7,493 nt of DNA from an uncultured Solirubrobacteraceae bacterium (GTDB taxonomy: Bacteria > Actinomycetota > Thermoleophilia > Solirubrobacterales > Solirubrobacteraceae). The stretch spans positions 1 through 7,493 of the forward strand of contig CADCVT010000251.1 in the NCBI GenBank assembly GCA_902806215.1, given 5' to 3'. The notes below the pieces were generated by a model that ran no database searches, was not told the origin of the DNA, and saw only the letters and a list, made by a program, of their open reading frames with translations. Made by a program: the position numbers and the translations under genes. Below are positions 1 through 6,034 of this stretch, piece after piece. Numbering within the stretch: position 1 is the first letter of the stretch; the number at the start of each line of letters is the position of its first letter.

Positions 1-27
1 CCACGTGATCTCGGTCCAGTCCTTCAT
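1..27 (-). CDS. Possible first codons of a divergent gene (partial)
   Basis: Reading leftwards from an ATG at 27-25, nine codons run to the window edge and translate as MKDWTEITW, all with G or C in the third position. A G-rich stretch lies upstream on that strand (AGG and GAGGG words within 20 nt), which could serve as a ribosome binding site. The piece is too short to identify a family. It could equally be non-coding upstream sequence of the nucleotidase gene, so this is a tentative call. Confidence 0.25.
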
Positions 28-53
28 ACCCTCGGAACCTACCCCCTCGCCTC

Positions 54-608
54 ATGAAGATCGCCATCGACATCGACTCCACGCTGCACGACTACTGGCC
101 GTCGTTCGCCGCGGCCGCCAAGCGGCGCTTCGGCGTGACGCTCGCCTACGAGCACCAGGTCACCTGGAACGTCAGCCGCCTGAAGCCCGAGCAGGTCAAG
201 GCGTGCGTCGCCGAGACCCACTGCGACGAGGCCGTCCTGAAGGCCGAGCCGTACCCCGGGGCGGTCGACGTCGTCCGGCGCTGGCACGAACAGGGCCACT
301 GGATCCACATCACGAGCCATCGGGCGGTCGAGGCCCACGGCGCGACGGCCCAGTGGCTCGAGCGGATCGGGCTGCCGTACGACGACCTGCACTGCTCGTA
401 CGACAAGATCGCCCGCGCCACCGAGCTCGGCATCGATCTGCTCGTCGATGACTCGCCGGTCAACCTGCAGAGCGCGATCGACCACGGGATGACCGCCGCG
501 ACGATCGTGCACCCGTGGAACCGCGAGCTCATCGAGGAGGAGGACGTCATCGCCGCCGACGACTGGCCCGAGCTCGAGCGCAACCTGAGAGGTTTCCTCT
601 CCTCGTGA
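54..608 (+). CDS. HAD-superfamily 5'-nucleotidase-like phosphatase (NT5C type)
   Basis: A 184-residue soluble protein with the haloacid dehalogenase phosphatase motifs in order. Motif I is IDIDST, with nucleophile Asp6 and general acid/base Asp8. Motif II is HITSHR (Thr87/Ser88). The motif III lysine is probably Lys118, and motif IV is LLVDDSP (Asp132/Asp133). Length and the DxDST start resemble the 5'(3')-deoxyribonucleotidase (NT5C) group, which removes phosphate from (deoxy)nucleoside monophosphates. The exact substrate is inferred, and other small HAD phosphatases look alike. The ATG at 54 places motif I at the very N-terminus, as expected. No strong Shine-Dalgarno sequence precedes it, and a weak TANNNT box (TACCCT, 27-32) is the only promoter-like element. 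Its TGA overlaps the GTG of the acyltransferase gene, so the two are probably co-translated. Confidence 0.83.
   Translation: MKIAIDIDSTLHDYWPSFAAAAKRRFGVTLAYEHQVTWNVSRLKPEQVKACVAETHCDEAVLKAEPYPGAVDVVRRWHEQGHWIHITSHRAVEAHGATAQWLERIGLPYDDLHCSYDKIARATELGIDLLVDDSPVNLQSAIDHGMTAATIVHPWNRELIEEEDVIAADDWPELERNLRGFLSS
587..592 (+). promoter_or_regulatory. Ribosome binding site of the acyltransferase gene
   Basis: GAGAGG lies 12 nt before the GTG at 605, inside the end of the upstream nucleotidase gene. It supports the GTG at 605 over the farther upstream in-frame start at 515, which would overlap the nucleotidase by 94 bp. The spacer is somewhat long. Confidence 0.45.
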
Positions 609-1462
609 GCACCCCAGCCAAGACCAAGAGCAAGACCAAGCCCGCCAAGGCCACGTCGACCGACGTCGACACGCGGCGCAGCCTGCTGCCCGCGATCGAG
701 CCCGAACGCCGCATCACCGACTGGGGCCGCAGCGAGCGCGTCGAGGGCCTGCTCGACCGCACGGTCTACGACTTCCTCTACCACCTGTGGTTCCGCTGCG
801 AGGTCGAGGGGATCGAGAACATCCCGTCCGAGGCCGGAGCGCTCCTGGTCTCCAACCACGCCGGCGCGATGCCGCCCGACGCGGCGATGATCGCCAAGGC
901 GATCAAGGAGGAGCACCCGCGCCCGCGGCCGCTGCACCTCACGATGGAGCACTTCTTCAAGGGCTATCCGGGCTTCAGCATGCTGCTGCCGAAGATCGGC
1001 GGCGTCCCCGCGCACCCGGCCAACGTGCAGCGCCTGCTCAACGACGAGCAGCAGCTCGTGCTCGTCTTCCCTGAGGGCGCCAAGGGGACCGAGAAGCTCT
1101 TCAAGGACCGCTACCGCCTGCGCCGCTTCGGCCGCGGCGGCTTCGTCAAGGCGGCGCTCAAGGCGCAGGTGCCGATCGTGCCGATCGCGGTCGTCGGCGC
1201 CGAGGAGGCACAGCCGGTGTTCGCGCACCTCGACGCGCTGAAGAAGCTCACGGGCCTCATCTACGCGCCGGTCGCGCCGCTGGTCTACCTGCCGGCGAAG
1301 TTCCACATCCGCTTTCTCGAGCCCGTCCCGACGCACGAGCTCGGCGAACGCGCTCACGAGGACCGCGGGCTCGTCCAGACGATCTCCCAGGACATCCGCG
1401 CGCGGATCCAGGAGGAGCTCTTCGACATGGTCGGCAAGCGCGACTCGGTCTGGTTCGGATGA
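605..1462 (+). CDS. PlsC-type lysophospholipid acyltransferase family protein
   Basis: A 285-residue acyltransferase of the glycerol-3-phosphate/lysophosphatidic acid acyltransferase superfamily. The catalytic His lies in SNHAGAMPPD (His85, with Asp92 seven residues on, as in diacylglycerol-acyltransferase-like members rather than the classical HX4D). The acyl-acceptor motif FPEG lies at 155-158, followed by KGTEK. The first 20 residues are a Lys/Ala/Thr-rich tail (PAKTKSKTKPAK) before the domain starts near residue 40. No clear transmembrane helix is seen, so membrane association would be peripheral. The GTG start overlaps the upstream TGA (GTGA), and its own TGA overlaps the next ATG (ATGA). 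From memory, Mycobacterium has an acyltransferase (Rv0502) next to an epimerase (Rv0501), the same pair in the opposite order. That suggests a conserved envelope- or lipid-related module whose true substrate is unknown. Confidence 0.86.
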   Translation: MSTPAKTKSKTKPAKATSTDVDTRRSLLPAIEPERRITDWGRSERVEGLLDRTVYDFLYHLWFRCEVEGIENIPSEAGALLVSNHAGAMPPDAAMIAKAIKEEHPRPRPLHLTMEHFFKGYPGFSMLLPKIGGVPAHPANVQRLLNDEQQLVLVFPEGAKGTEKLFKDRYRLRRFGRGGFVKAALKAQVPIVPIAVVGAEEAQPVFAHLDALKKLTGLIYAPVAPLVYLPAKFHIRFLEPVPTHELGERAHEDRGLVQTISQDIRARIQEELFDMVGKRDSVWFG

Positions 1463-2304
1463 GGGTCCTCGTCACCGGCCTGAGCACGTACTGGGGCGGG
1501 CGCCTCGCGCAGTCGCTCGAGCAGGACGAGGAGGTTGACACCATCATCGGGATCGACCGCACGCCGCCGAAGGTCGCGCTCGAGCGCACCGAGTTCGTGC
1601 AGGTCGCCGACGCGCACAGCCTCATCCAGCGCATCGTCCACGCCGCCGAGATCGACACGGTGATCGACACGCGCCTCGTCGTCGACAGCACCGTGACGAC
1701 CCCGCGCCGCGCGCACGAGAACAACGTCGTCGGCACGACGAACATCCTCGCCGCGTGCGCAGGGCCGGACACGCCGGTGCGCAAGCTCGTGTTCCGCTCG
1801 AGCGCGCACTACTACGGCTCCGAGCAGGACGACCCGGCGTTCTTCACCGAGGAGATGGAGCGCCCGCACCCGCCGCGCACGCGGATCGAGCGCGACATCG
1901 TCGATGCCGAGCACGCCGTGCAGGACTTCGACTCCTCGACGTCGCCGGTGAAGGTGGTCATCGTCCGGTTCGCGCAGGGCCTCGGGCCGGGGATGCGCAC
2001 GGCGGTCACGCGGCTGCTCCGGATGCCCGGCGTGCCGTCGATCCTCGGCTTCGACCCGCGCTTTCAGTGCATCCACGAGGACGACATCGTCGGGATCCTC
2101 GAGCACGCCGCACGCAGCGACGACATGCAGGGCATCTACAACGGCGCCGCCGACGGGGTGCTCGCCCTCAGCGAGGTGGCCGGCCTGCTGGGCAAGCCGC
2201 TGCTGCCGATCCTGCCGCCCTGGGGCACCGGCCTCGCCGCCCAGCAGCTCAAGCGCCTCGGCGTCGCCGAGATCCCGCCGGAGCTGCTCAACATGCTCCG
2301 CTAA
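1459..2304 (+). CDS. NAD-dependent epimerase/dehydratase (extended SDR), cut short by an in-frame TAA
   Basis: An N-terminal Rossmann fold begins at once (MRVLVTGLSTYWGG, a loose Gly-rich NAD loop at residues 7-14). The conserved NNVVGTTNIL stretch is at 88-97, and FQCIHEDDIV (202-211) matches the usual FxxVHVDD segment. This places it among atypical extended short-chain dehydrogenases annotated as NAD-dependent epimerases (Rv0501/GalE2-like). The canonical YxxxK catalytic pair is not evident; the aligned stretch reads TRIER (141-145), so sugar-epimerase chemistry should not be assumed. The ATG at 1459 overlaps the acyltransferase stop. The open frame ends after 281 residues at TAA 2302-2304, well short of the roughly 370 residues usual for the family. 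The missing C-terminus is encoded in the same frame just downstream (see 2305-2583). The product as written would lack the last quarter of the protein. Confidence 0.8.
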   Translation: MRVLVTGLSTYWGGRLAQSLEQDEEVDTIIGIDRTPPKVALERTEFVQVADAHSLIQRIVHAAEIDTVIDTRLVVDSTVTTPRRAHENNVVGTTNILAACAGPDTPVRKLVFRSSAHYYGSEQDDPAFFTEEMERPHPPRTRIERDIVDAEHAVQDFDSSTSPVKVVIVRFAQGLGPGMRTAVTRLLRMPGVPSILGFDPRFQCIHEDDIVGILEHAARSDDMQGIYNGAADGVLALSEVAGLLGKPLLPILPPWGTGLAAQQLKRLGVAEIPPELLNMLR

Positions 2305-2583
2305 GGCCGTGGCTCGGACAACCGCAAGCTCAAGGCCACCGGCTACCGGATGCGGTACACGTCGCGCGAGACCGTCCTGAAGTTCCGCGAGGCGCTGCGC
2401 ATGGAGGGGATGCTCCAGACGGGCCAGGAGCCCTACCGCTACGAGCGCGAGGTCGAGGAGTTCCTGCGCTACAGCCCGAGCATCCGCAACGCGTCGCGCC
2501 ACGAGCCCGCCCGGAAGAACCTGGCGCCGGGGGAGCGCGCAGACGCCGTTGCGGCCCTGGAAGCGGCAGACGATTCCGCCTAA
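2305..2583 (+). pseudogene. C-terminal remnant of the epimerase gene, in the same frame after the stop
   Basis: Immediately after TAA 2302-2304 the same frame runs 92 sense codons to a second TAA at 2581-2583. Across the junction the protein reads LNMLR-stop-GRGSDNRKLKATGY, followed by RMRYTSRE. Family members, as I remember them, read LRYGRG-DNR-LKATGY here, so the stop replaces a tyrosine codon (TAC to TAA, one base). The remnant keeps strong G/C third positions and has no further stop or frameshift, so the change is recent or is an error in the sequence. An ATG at 2350 could restart translation, but no Shine-Dalgarno sequence precedes it. Together, 1459-2583 would encode a 374-residue protein. 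Alternatives are ochre readthrough or a separate 77-residue protein, both less likely. Confidence 0.72.
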
Positions 2584-2616
2584 GGTCGAGTCGGGTACCA
2601 CTCCGACTGTCGATCA

Positions 2617-3660
2617 GTGAAGAGACCAGCGTTCATCGCCGTCGCCGTGTTCGCGGCCCTGCTGCTCGTCGGGGTCGTGGGCGTCTACGCCTACGACAAG
2701 GGTCGCGAGGACCAGATCGCCGAGGGCGTGACGGTCGGCGGCGTCTCCGTCGGCGGCCTCGAGCGTGACGAGGCGACGCGCCGGCTGCGCAGCCAGCTGC
2801 TCGCCCCGCTGGACGAGCCGGTCGTCGTCCGTGCCCGCGGCAGGCGCTTCAAGCTCGGCTCGGGCGAGGCGCGCATCCGCGCGAACATCGAGGCGATGGT
2901 GGCCGACGCGGTCCGCGAGAGCCGGTCGGGCACCATCTTCGCGCGGACCGCACGCGGCCTCACGGGGGAGGACCTCGAGCGCGACGTCAAGCCGCGCGTC
3001 TCGTTCTCGCGCGAGGCGGTCACGCGGCTCGTCACGCGGGTCTCGCGGAAGGTGGGACAGCCTGCCCGCGACGCGGACGTCAAGTTCACGGCGTCGGGCC
3101 TGAAGCGTGTCAAGAGCCGCGTCGGCTACGAGGTCGACCGCCGCGCCCTGCGCCGCCGGGTCGAGGCGGCGATCCTGATCCCCGATCCCGCGGCGCGGAC
3201 GGTCAGCGCGCCGTTGCAGAAGACGAAGCCGAAGGTCACGACGAAGGACCTCGCGGAGAAGTACGACACCGTGCTCGTCGTCGACCGCGGCGGCTACCGC
3301 ATCAAGCTCTTCAAGCGGCTCAAGCTCGAGAAGGCGTACCCGATCGCCGTCGGCAAGGCCGGGCTAGAGACGCCGGCCGGCCTCTACACGATCCAGAACA
3401 AGGCGACCAACCCGGCCTGGCACGTCCCGAACTCCGAGTGGGCCGGAGAGCTCGCCGGCGAGGTGATCCCGGGCGGCGTGCCCGAGAACCCCATCAAGGC
3501 GCGCTGGCTCGGCGTCTACGACGGCGTCGGCGTCCACGGCACCGATGCGCGCGGGTCGATCGGCACGAACGCCTCGCACGGCTGCATCCGCATGCTGGTC
3601 GAGGACGTCACCGAGCTCTACGACCAGGTCCCGGTCGGCGCTCCTATCTACATCGCCTAG
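2617..3660 (+). CDS. L,D-transpeptidase (YkuD domain) with N-terminal peptidoglycan-binding region
   Basis: A 347-residue envelope enzyme. Residues 5-26 form one hydrophobic helix after MKRP, an uncleaved anchor or signal peptide, so the rest lies outside the membrane. IAEGVTVGGVSVGGLERDEA (about 34-53) is the characteristic lead-in of the PG_binding_4 (YoaR/VanW-associated) region, which fills about 50-200. The YkuD catalytic domain spans about 216-347, with HGTD at 307-310 and SHGCIRM at 320-326. Cys323 is the nucleophile, with His307 and His321 nearby, and Arg325 is conserved. These enzymes make 3->3 (L,D) peptide cross-links or attach proteins to peptidoglycan. The GTG at 2617 is the only start between the upstream stop and the hydrophobic segment. 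It has no clear Shine-Dalgarno sequence. A TANNNT box (TAAGGT, 2581-2586) could be a -10 element, giving a short leader. The TAG stop overlaps the TAG of the opposing gene. Confidence 0.93.
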   Translation: MKRPAFIAVAVFAALLLVGVVGVYAYDKGREDQIAEGVTVGGVSVGGLERDEATRRLRSQLLAPLDEPVVVRARGRRFKLGSGEARIRANIEAMVADAVRESRSGTIFARTARGLTGEDLERDVKPRVSFSREAVTRLVTRVSRKVGQPARDADVKFTASGLKRVKSRVGYEVDRRALRRRVEAAILIPDPAARTVSAPLQKTKPKVTTKDLAEKYDTVLVVDRGGYRIKLFKRLKLEKAYPIAVGKAGLETPAGLYTIQNKATNPAWHVPNSEWAGELAGEVIPGGVPENPIKARWLGVYDGVGVHGTDARGSIGTNASHGCIRMLVEDVTELYDQVPVGAPIYIA

Positions 3661-3941
3661 GTCTGGCTCGGCACGCCGATGTCGCCGACAGCGACCTCCT
3701 CCCAGCCCTTCTCGAGCAGGGAGGCGTAGTGGTCGGAATGGCGAAGAACGAGCGTGCCTATGTACACGTGCTTCTCCCGCCGCCGCAGGATCGCGTACCA
3801 GAGCGTGGTCGCGTCGTTCGTTCCCTGGATCTTGTGCCAGGGGCGCGGGGGAAGGGCGATCCCGTCCGAGATCTCGGCCTCGACGAGCTGCTTGTGAGTG
3901 GCGACCTGCCCGCTCGACGTGTCGATGTAGAAGACGGCCAT
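3657..3941 (-). CDS. Small conserved-looking protein of unknown function (94 aa)
   Basis: An open frame of 94 residues on the minus strand starts MAVFYIDTSSGQVATHKQLV and ends GVPSQT at a TAG. Codons are strongly G/C-ending in this frame. The composition (five Tyr, three Trp, five His, balanced charge) looks like a real folded cytosolic protein rather than a shadow frame. There is no signal peptide, membrane segment or recognised domain. The stop overlaps the L,D-transpeptidase stop (shared CTAG, 3657-3660). The start sits in the palindrome CCATGG (3938-3943), just before the Xer recombinase gene on the other strand. On the minus strand, TACCGT (3949-3954) ends 7 nt before the ATG, which would fit a leaderless transcript; this is only a suggestion. 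Function unknown. Confidence 0.7.
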   Translation of the reverse strand: MAVFYIDTSSGQVATHKQLVEAEISDGIALPPRPWHKIQGTNDATTLWYAILRRREKHVYIGTLVLRHSDHYASLLEKGWEEVAVGDIGVPSQT

Positions 3942-4847
3942 GGGCCTGACGGTATCCAGGCGGGCTGGGCCGACGCCCTCCGGCTCTTCGACGCGGACCT
4001 GCGCCGCCGGGGCGCCGCGGACAAGACGCGGCGGGCCTACTCGGTCGACATCGGGCAGCTCGCCGTCTGGGCGGCGAACCACGGCCTCGCACCCGAGGCG
4101 GTCGACCAGAAGGCGCTGCGGCGCTTCGCCGCGGTCCTGAGCAACTCGCGGCCGGCGGCGGCCACGGTCGCGCGCAAGCTCGCCGCGATCCGGGCGTTCT
4201 ACCGCGTGCTGCGCGAGCACGGCCACGTGCGGCAGAACCCGGCCGACCTCATCCCGGCCCCGAAGCGACCGGACAAGCTGCCCCGGGCGCTCAAGGCCTC
4301 GGAGGTCGCGGCGCTGCTCGACCGGATCCCGACCTCGACGCCGCTCGAGCTGCGAGACCGCGCGTTGTTCGAGCTCGCGTACGCGTGCGGACTGCGTGCC
4401 GAGGAGCTCGTCGACCTCGATGTCGGGTCGATCGACTTCGACGCCGAGGAAGTTCGAGTAGAGGGCAAAGGTGCCAAGACTCGGTTCGTCCCTGTCGGTG
4501 AGTCGGCGTTGCGCGCCGTGTCCCGATATCTCGAACGGGCGCGCGCGGCGCTTGCCGCCGGAGACGGCGAGTACGCTCTGTTCTTGAGTAAATCGGGTAA
4601 ACGCCTGTCGACATCGGACGTTCGCCGCCGCCTCAGGGTGTGGGAGCGGCACGCCGAGGTCCACGGCGGGCTCTCGCCCCATGCGCTGCGGCACTCGTTC
4701 GCGACTCACCTTCTCGAGGGTGGTGCCGATCTAAGGGCCATCCAGGAGCTGTTGGGGCATGCGTCCGTGTCCACAACTCAGATCTACACCCGAGTAGACT
4801 CCGCGCGTCTGAAGTCGGCGTACGCGCGTAGCCATCCCCGAGCGTGA
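3894..4847 (+). CDS. xerC: Site-specific tyrosine recombinase, XerC/XerD family
   Basis: From the GTG at 3894 this is 317 residues; the family is usually 295-310. The N-terminal SAM-like core-binding domain spans about 26-112 (ADALRLFDADLRRRG onward), and the catalytic domain spans about 132-305. All active-site residues are present: Arg168 (CGLRAEEL), Lys192 (EGKGAK), His263 and Arg266 (HALRHSFATHL), His289 (LLGHASVSTTQIYT) and nucleophile Tyr298. Xer recombinases resolve chromosome dimers at dif with FtsK. The start is uncertain. GTG 3894 overlaps the opposing small gene by 48 bp and has no good Shine-Dalgarno sequence. No ATG, GTG or TTG exists in frame between it and the domain at 3969, and the nearby ATG 3940 is in the wrong frame. 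The TGA overlaps the GTG of the sigma gene. XerC versus XerD cannot be settled from sequence; xerC is chosen because, from memory, xerC lies beside whiG in other actinobacteria. Confidence 0.88.
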   Translation: MSGDLPARRVDVEDGHGPDGIQAGWADALRLFDADLRRRGAADKTRRAYSVDIGQLAVWAANHGLAPEAVDQKALRRFAAVLSNSRPAAATVARKLAAIRAFYRVLREHGHVRQNPADLIPAPKRPDKLPRALKASEVAALLDRIPTSTPLELRDRALFELAYACGLRAEELVDLDVGSIDFDAEEVRVEGKGAKTRFVPVGESALRAVSRYLERARAALAAGDGEYALFLSKSGKRLSTSDVRRRLRVWERHAEVHGGLSPHALRHSFATHLLEGGADLRAIQELLGHASVSTTQIYTRVDSARLKSAYARSHPRA

Positions 4848-5632
4848 ACAGGACCTTGGAAACAAACGTCAAGGCAATCGAGTTGAGGGACCTGTGGCGA
4901 CGCTACAAGTCCACCGGTGACGTGCAGGCGCGCGAGCGCTTGGTGGTCGCCTACTCGCCCCTGGTCAAGTACGTGTCCGGCCGGATGGCGTCGGGGTTGC
5001 CCGCCCACGTCGAGGAGGCCGACCTCATCTCGTACGGTCTGGTCGGGCTGATCAGCGCGATCGAGCGCTTCGACCTCGACCGCGAGATCAAGTTCGAGAC
5101 CTACGCGATCACGCGCATCAAGGGCGCGATCATCGACGAGCTGCGCTCGCTCGACTGGGTCCCGCGGTCCGTCCGCGCCCGCGCCCGCGAGATCGAGAAG
5201 GCCAACTCCAAGCTCGAGCACACCTACCAGCGCGCTCCCACCGACGAGGAGATGGCGCTCGAGCTCGAGATCAGCGTCGACGAGTTCCAGGAGGCGCTGC
5301 TCCAGATCTCGAACTCGACCGTCGCCGCTCTGGATGAGCTCTGGACGGTCAGCGACGCCAGCGGCGACCAGGTCTCGCTGCTCGACACGATCCAGGACCC
5401 CGACGCGCCCGATCCGTCCGAGGTCATGGACCAGACGGACCTCAAGGACCGCGTCGCCGACGCGATCGCCCGTCTGCCCGAGCGAGAGAAGCTCGTGGTC
5501 GCGCTCTACTACTACGAGAACCTGACCCTCCGCGAGATCGGAGAGGTCCTCGGCGTGACCGAGTCCCGGGTCTCGCAGCTGCACACGAAGGCGGTCCTCC
5601 GCCTCCGGTCGCGGCTCACCGCCGCCGAGTAG
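4844..5632 (+). CDS. whiG: RNA polymerase sigma factor, FliA/WhiG (sigma-28) family
   Basis: A complete 262-residue group 3 sigma factor. Region 2 (about 28-100) has VEEADLISYGLVGLISAIERF (split as 56-66 and 67-76) for core binding and FETYAITRIKGAIIDELR (84-101) for -10 recognition and melting. Region 3 runs about 107-160 (DWVPRSVRARAREIE; APTDEEMALEL). Region 4 (about 205-256) has LPEREKLVVALYYYENLTL and a helix-turn-helix (IGEVLGVTESRVSQLHTKA) for -35 contact. In flagellated bacteria such factors drive late flagellar genes; in Streptomyces, WhiG starts sporulation in aerial hyphae. No flagellar or sporulation gene is nearby, so the regulon here is open. The GTG start overlaps the recombinase TGA (GTGA). 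TTG 4856 is a weaker alternative. Control is often by an anti-sigma factor (FlgM or RsiG types); none is visible in the window. Confidence 0.92.
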   Translation: MNRTLETNVKAIELRDLWRRYKSTGDVQARERLVVAYSPLVKYVSGRMASGLPAHVEEADLISYGLVGLISAIERFDLDREIKFETYAITRIKGAIIDELRSLDWVPRSVRARAREIEKANSKLEHTYQRAPTDEEMALELEISVDEFQEALLQISNSTVAALDELWTVSDASGDQVSLLDTIQDPDAPDPSEVMDQTDLKDRVADAIARLPEREKLVVALYYYENLTLREIGEVLGVTESRVSQLHTKAVLRLRSRLTAAE

Positions 5633-5826
5633 TCCGGCCGTCCGGCCCTACCTCGCTGCGCCCCGGTCTCCGCCAAGCGGCGCGCAGCGGGCGGCCCGCC
5701 CTCCCGACCACGCCGGCGCGTGTTGTTGCTGCGCTCAGTGCCGCCGCGGCCTCGCTCTGCTCTCGCGCGAACGACGGGCAGCGACGGAGTGAGCTTCGGC
5801 TTGTGGTAGCTCGTCCGCTGGGCGCC
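5633..5826. other. Intergenic stretch without a supported gene
   Basis: Open frames here on both strands have arginine-rich translations and no recognisable domain, as expected for GC-rich non-coding DNA. Besides the hairpin at 5654-5689 there is a short tandem TCCGGCC pair just after the sigma stop and a small AGC-TTCG-GCT tetraloop hairpin near 5792-5801. I see no tRNA, promoter or protein gene that I can support. Confidence 0.55.
5654..5689 (+). terminator. GC-rich hairpin after the sigma gene, possible terminator
   Basis: CGCTGCGC (5654-5661) pairs perfectly with GCGCAGCG (5682-5689). The loop holds a second small stem, CCGC-CAA-GCGG (5670-5680). It begins 22 nt past the sigma factor stop. 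No T-run follows, so if it ends transcription it would be of the T-less type common in high-GC actinobacteria. Chance pairing in GC-rich DNA remains possible. Confidence 0.35.
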
Positions 5827-5831
5827 GCAAC

Positions 5832-5872
5832 AACTCGACCCGTGTACCGGCGGAGCTCACGCGGGTCGAGTT
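5832..5872. repeat. Palindrome 1 of the array
   Basis: AACTCGACCCG (5832-5842) and its exact complement CGGGTCGAGTT (5862-5872) enclose a 19-nt loop. GTG/CAC pairing can extend the stem inward past a two-base bulge. Confidence 0.85.
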
Positions 5873-5891
5873 TCCCTTGCCAGCCGACGGA

Positions 5892-5933
5892 AAGTCGACC
5901 CGCGCGGCGTGTGGACTGCACGCGGGTCGAGTT
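5892..5933. repeat. Palindrome 2 of the array
   Basis: The left arm AAGTCGACCCGCG (5892-5904) and right arm CGCGGGTCGAGTT (5921-5933) match over TCGACCCGCG, with one mismatch (G against the usual C) near the outer end. The loop differs from that of palindrome 1, so the units are not recent tandem copies of the whole hairpin. Confidence 0.85.
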
Positions 5934-5951
5934 GAGGTCTCTATGGCGCCC

Positions 5952-5997
5952 ACAACTCGACCCGTGCGGCCTCGGGCTGCACGCAGGGTCGAGTTGT
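5952..5997. repeat. Palindrome 3 of the array
   Basis: ACAACTCGACCC (5952-5963) pairs perfectly with GGGTCGAGTTGT (5986-5997). An inner GTGC/GCAC stem (5964-5967 with 5979-5982) is separated by a three-base bulge. This has the longest perfect outer stem of the five. Confidence 0.87.
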
Positions 5998-6034
5998 TCG
6001 CACGAAACTCATCGCTCGGCCGTCCAGATCCGAC

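Noticed and set aside
146..1357. Long minus-strand open frame of about 400 codons opposite the nucleotidase and acyltransferase
   Set aside because: Its translation is repetitive in Arg/Ala/Val/Leu with no domain, while the plus strand carries clear family motifs. Such shadow frames are normal opposite high-GC genes. The same applies to minus-strand frames at 1354-2601 and 4784-5584.
2302..2304. TAA reassigned as a sense codon
   Set aside because: TAA also ends the extended frame at 2581-2583. All other intact genes end at single expected stops without internal TAA codons.
2584..2612. Imperfect stem GTCGAGT/ACTCCGAC before the transpeptidase gene as a terminator or operator
   Set aside because: The stem is short, with a bulge and no T-run. 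It may be chance, so it is not listed as a feature.
3894..4847. Phage or integrative-element integrase with nearby att sites
   Set aside because: The size and motif spelling fit housekeeping XerC/XerD. There is no tRNA gene, no flanking direct repeat, and no phage or excisionase gene. No dif-like site was seen in the window.
4879..4889. TCGAGTTGAGG in the sigma gene matches an edge of palindrome 2
   Set aside because: It is a single 11-bp match inside a coding sequence, without the inverted partner or the CGGG part of the arm, so chance is the simplest explanation.
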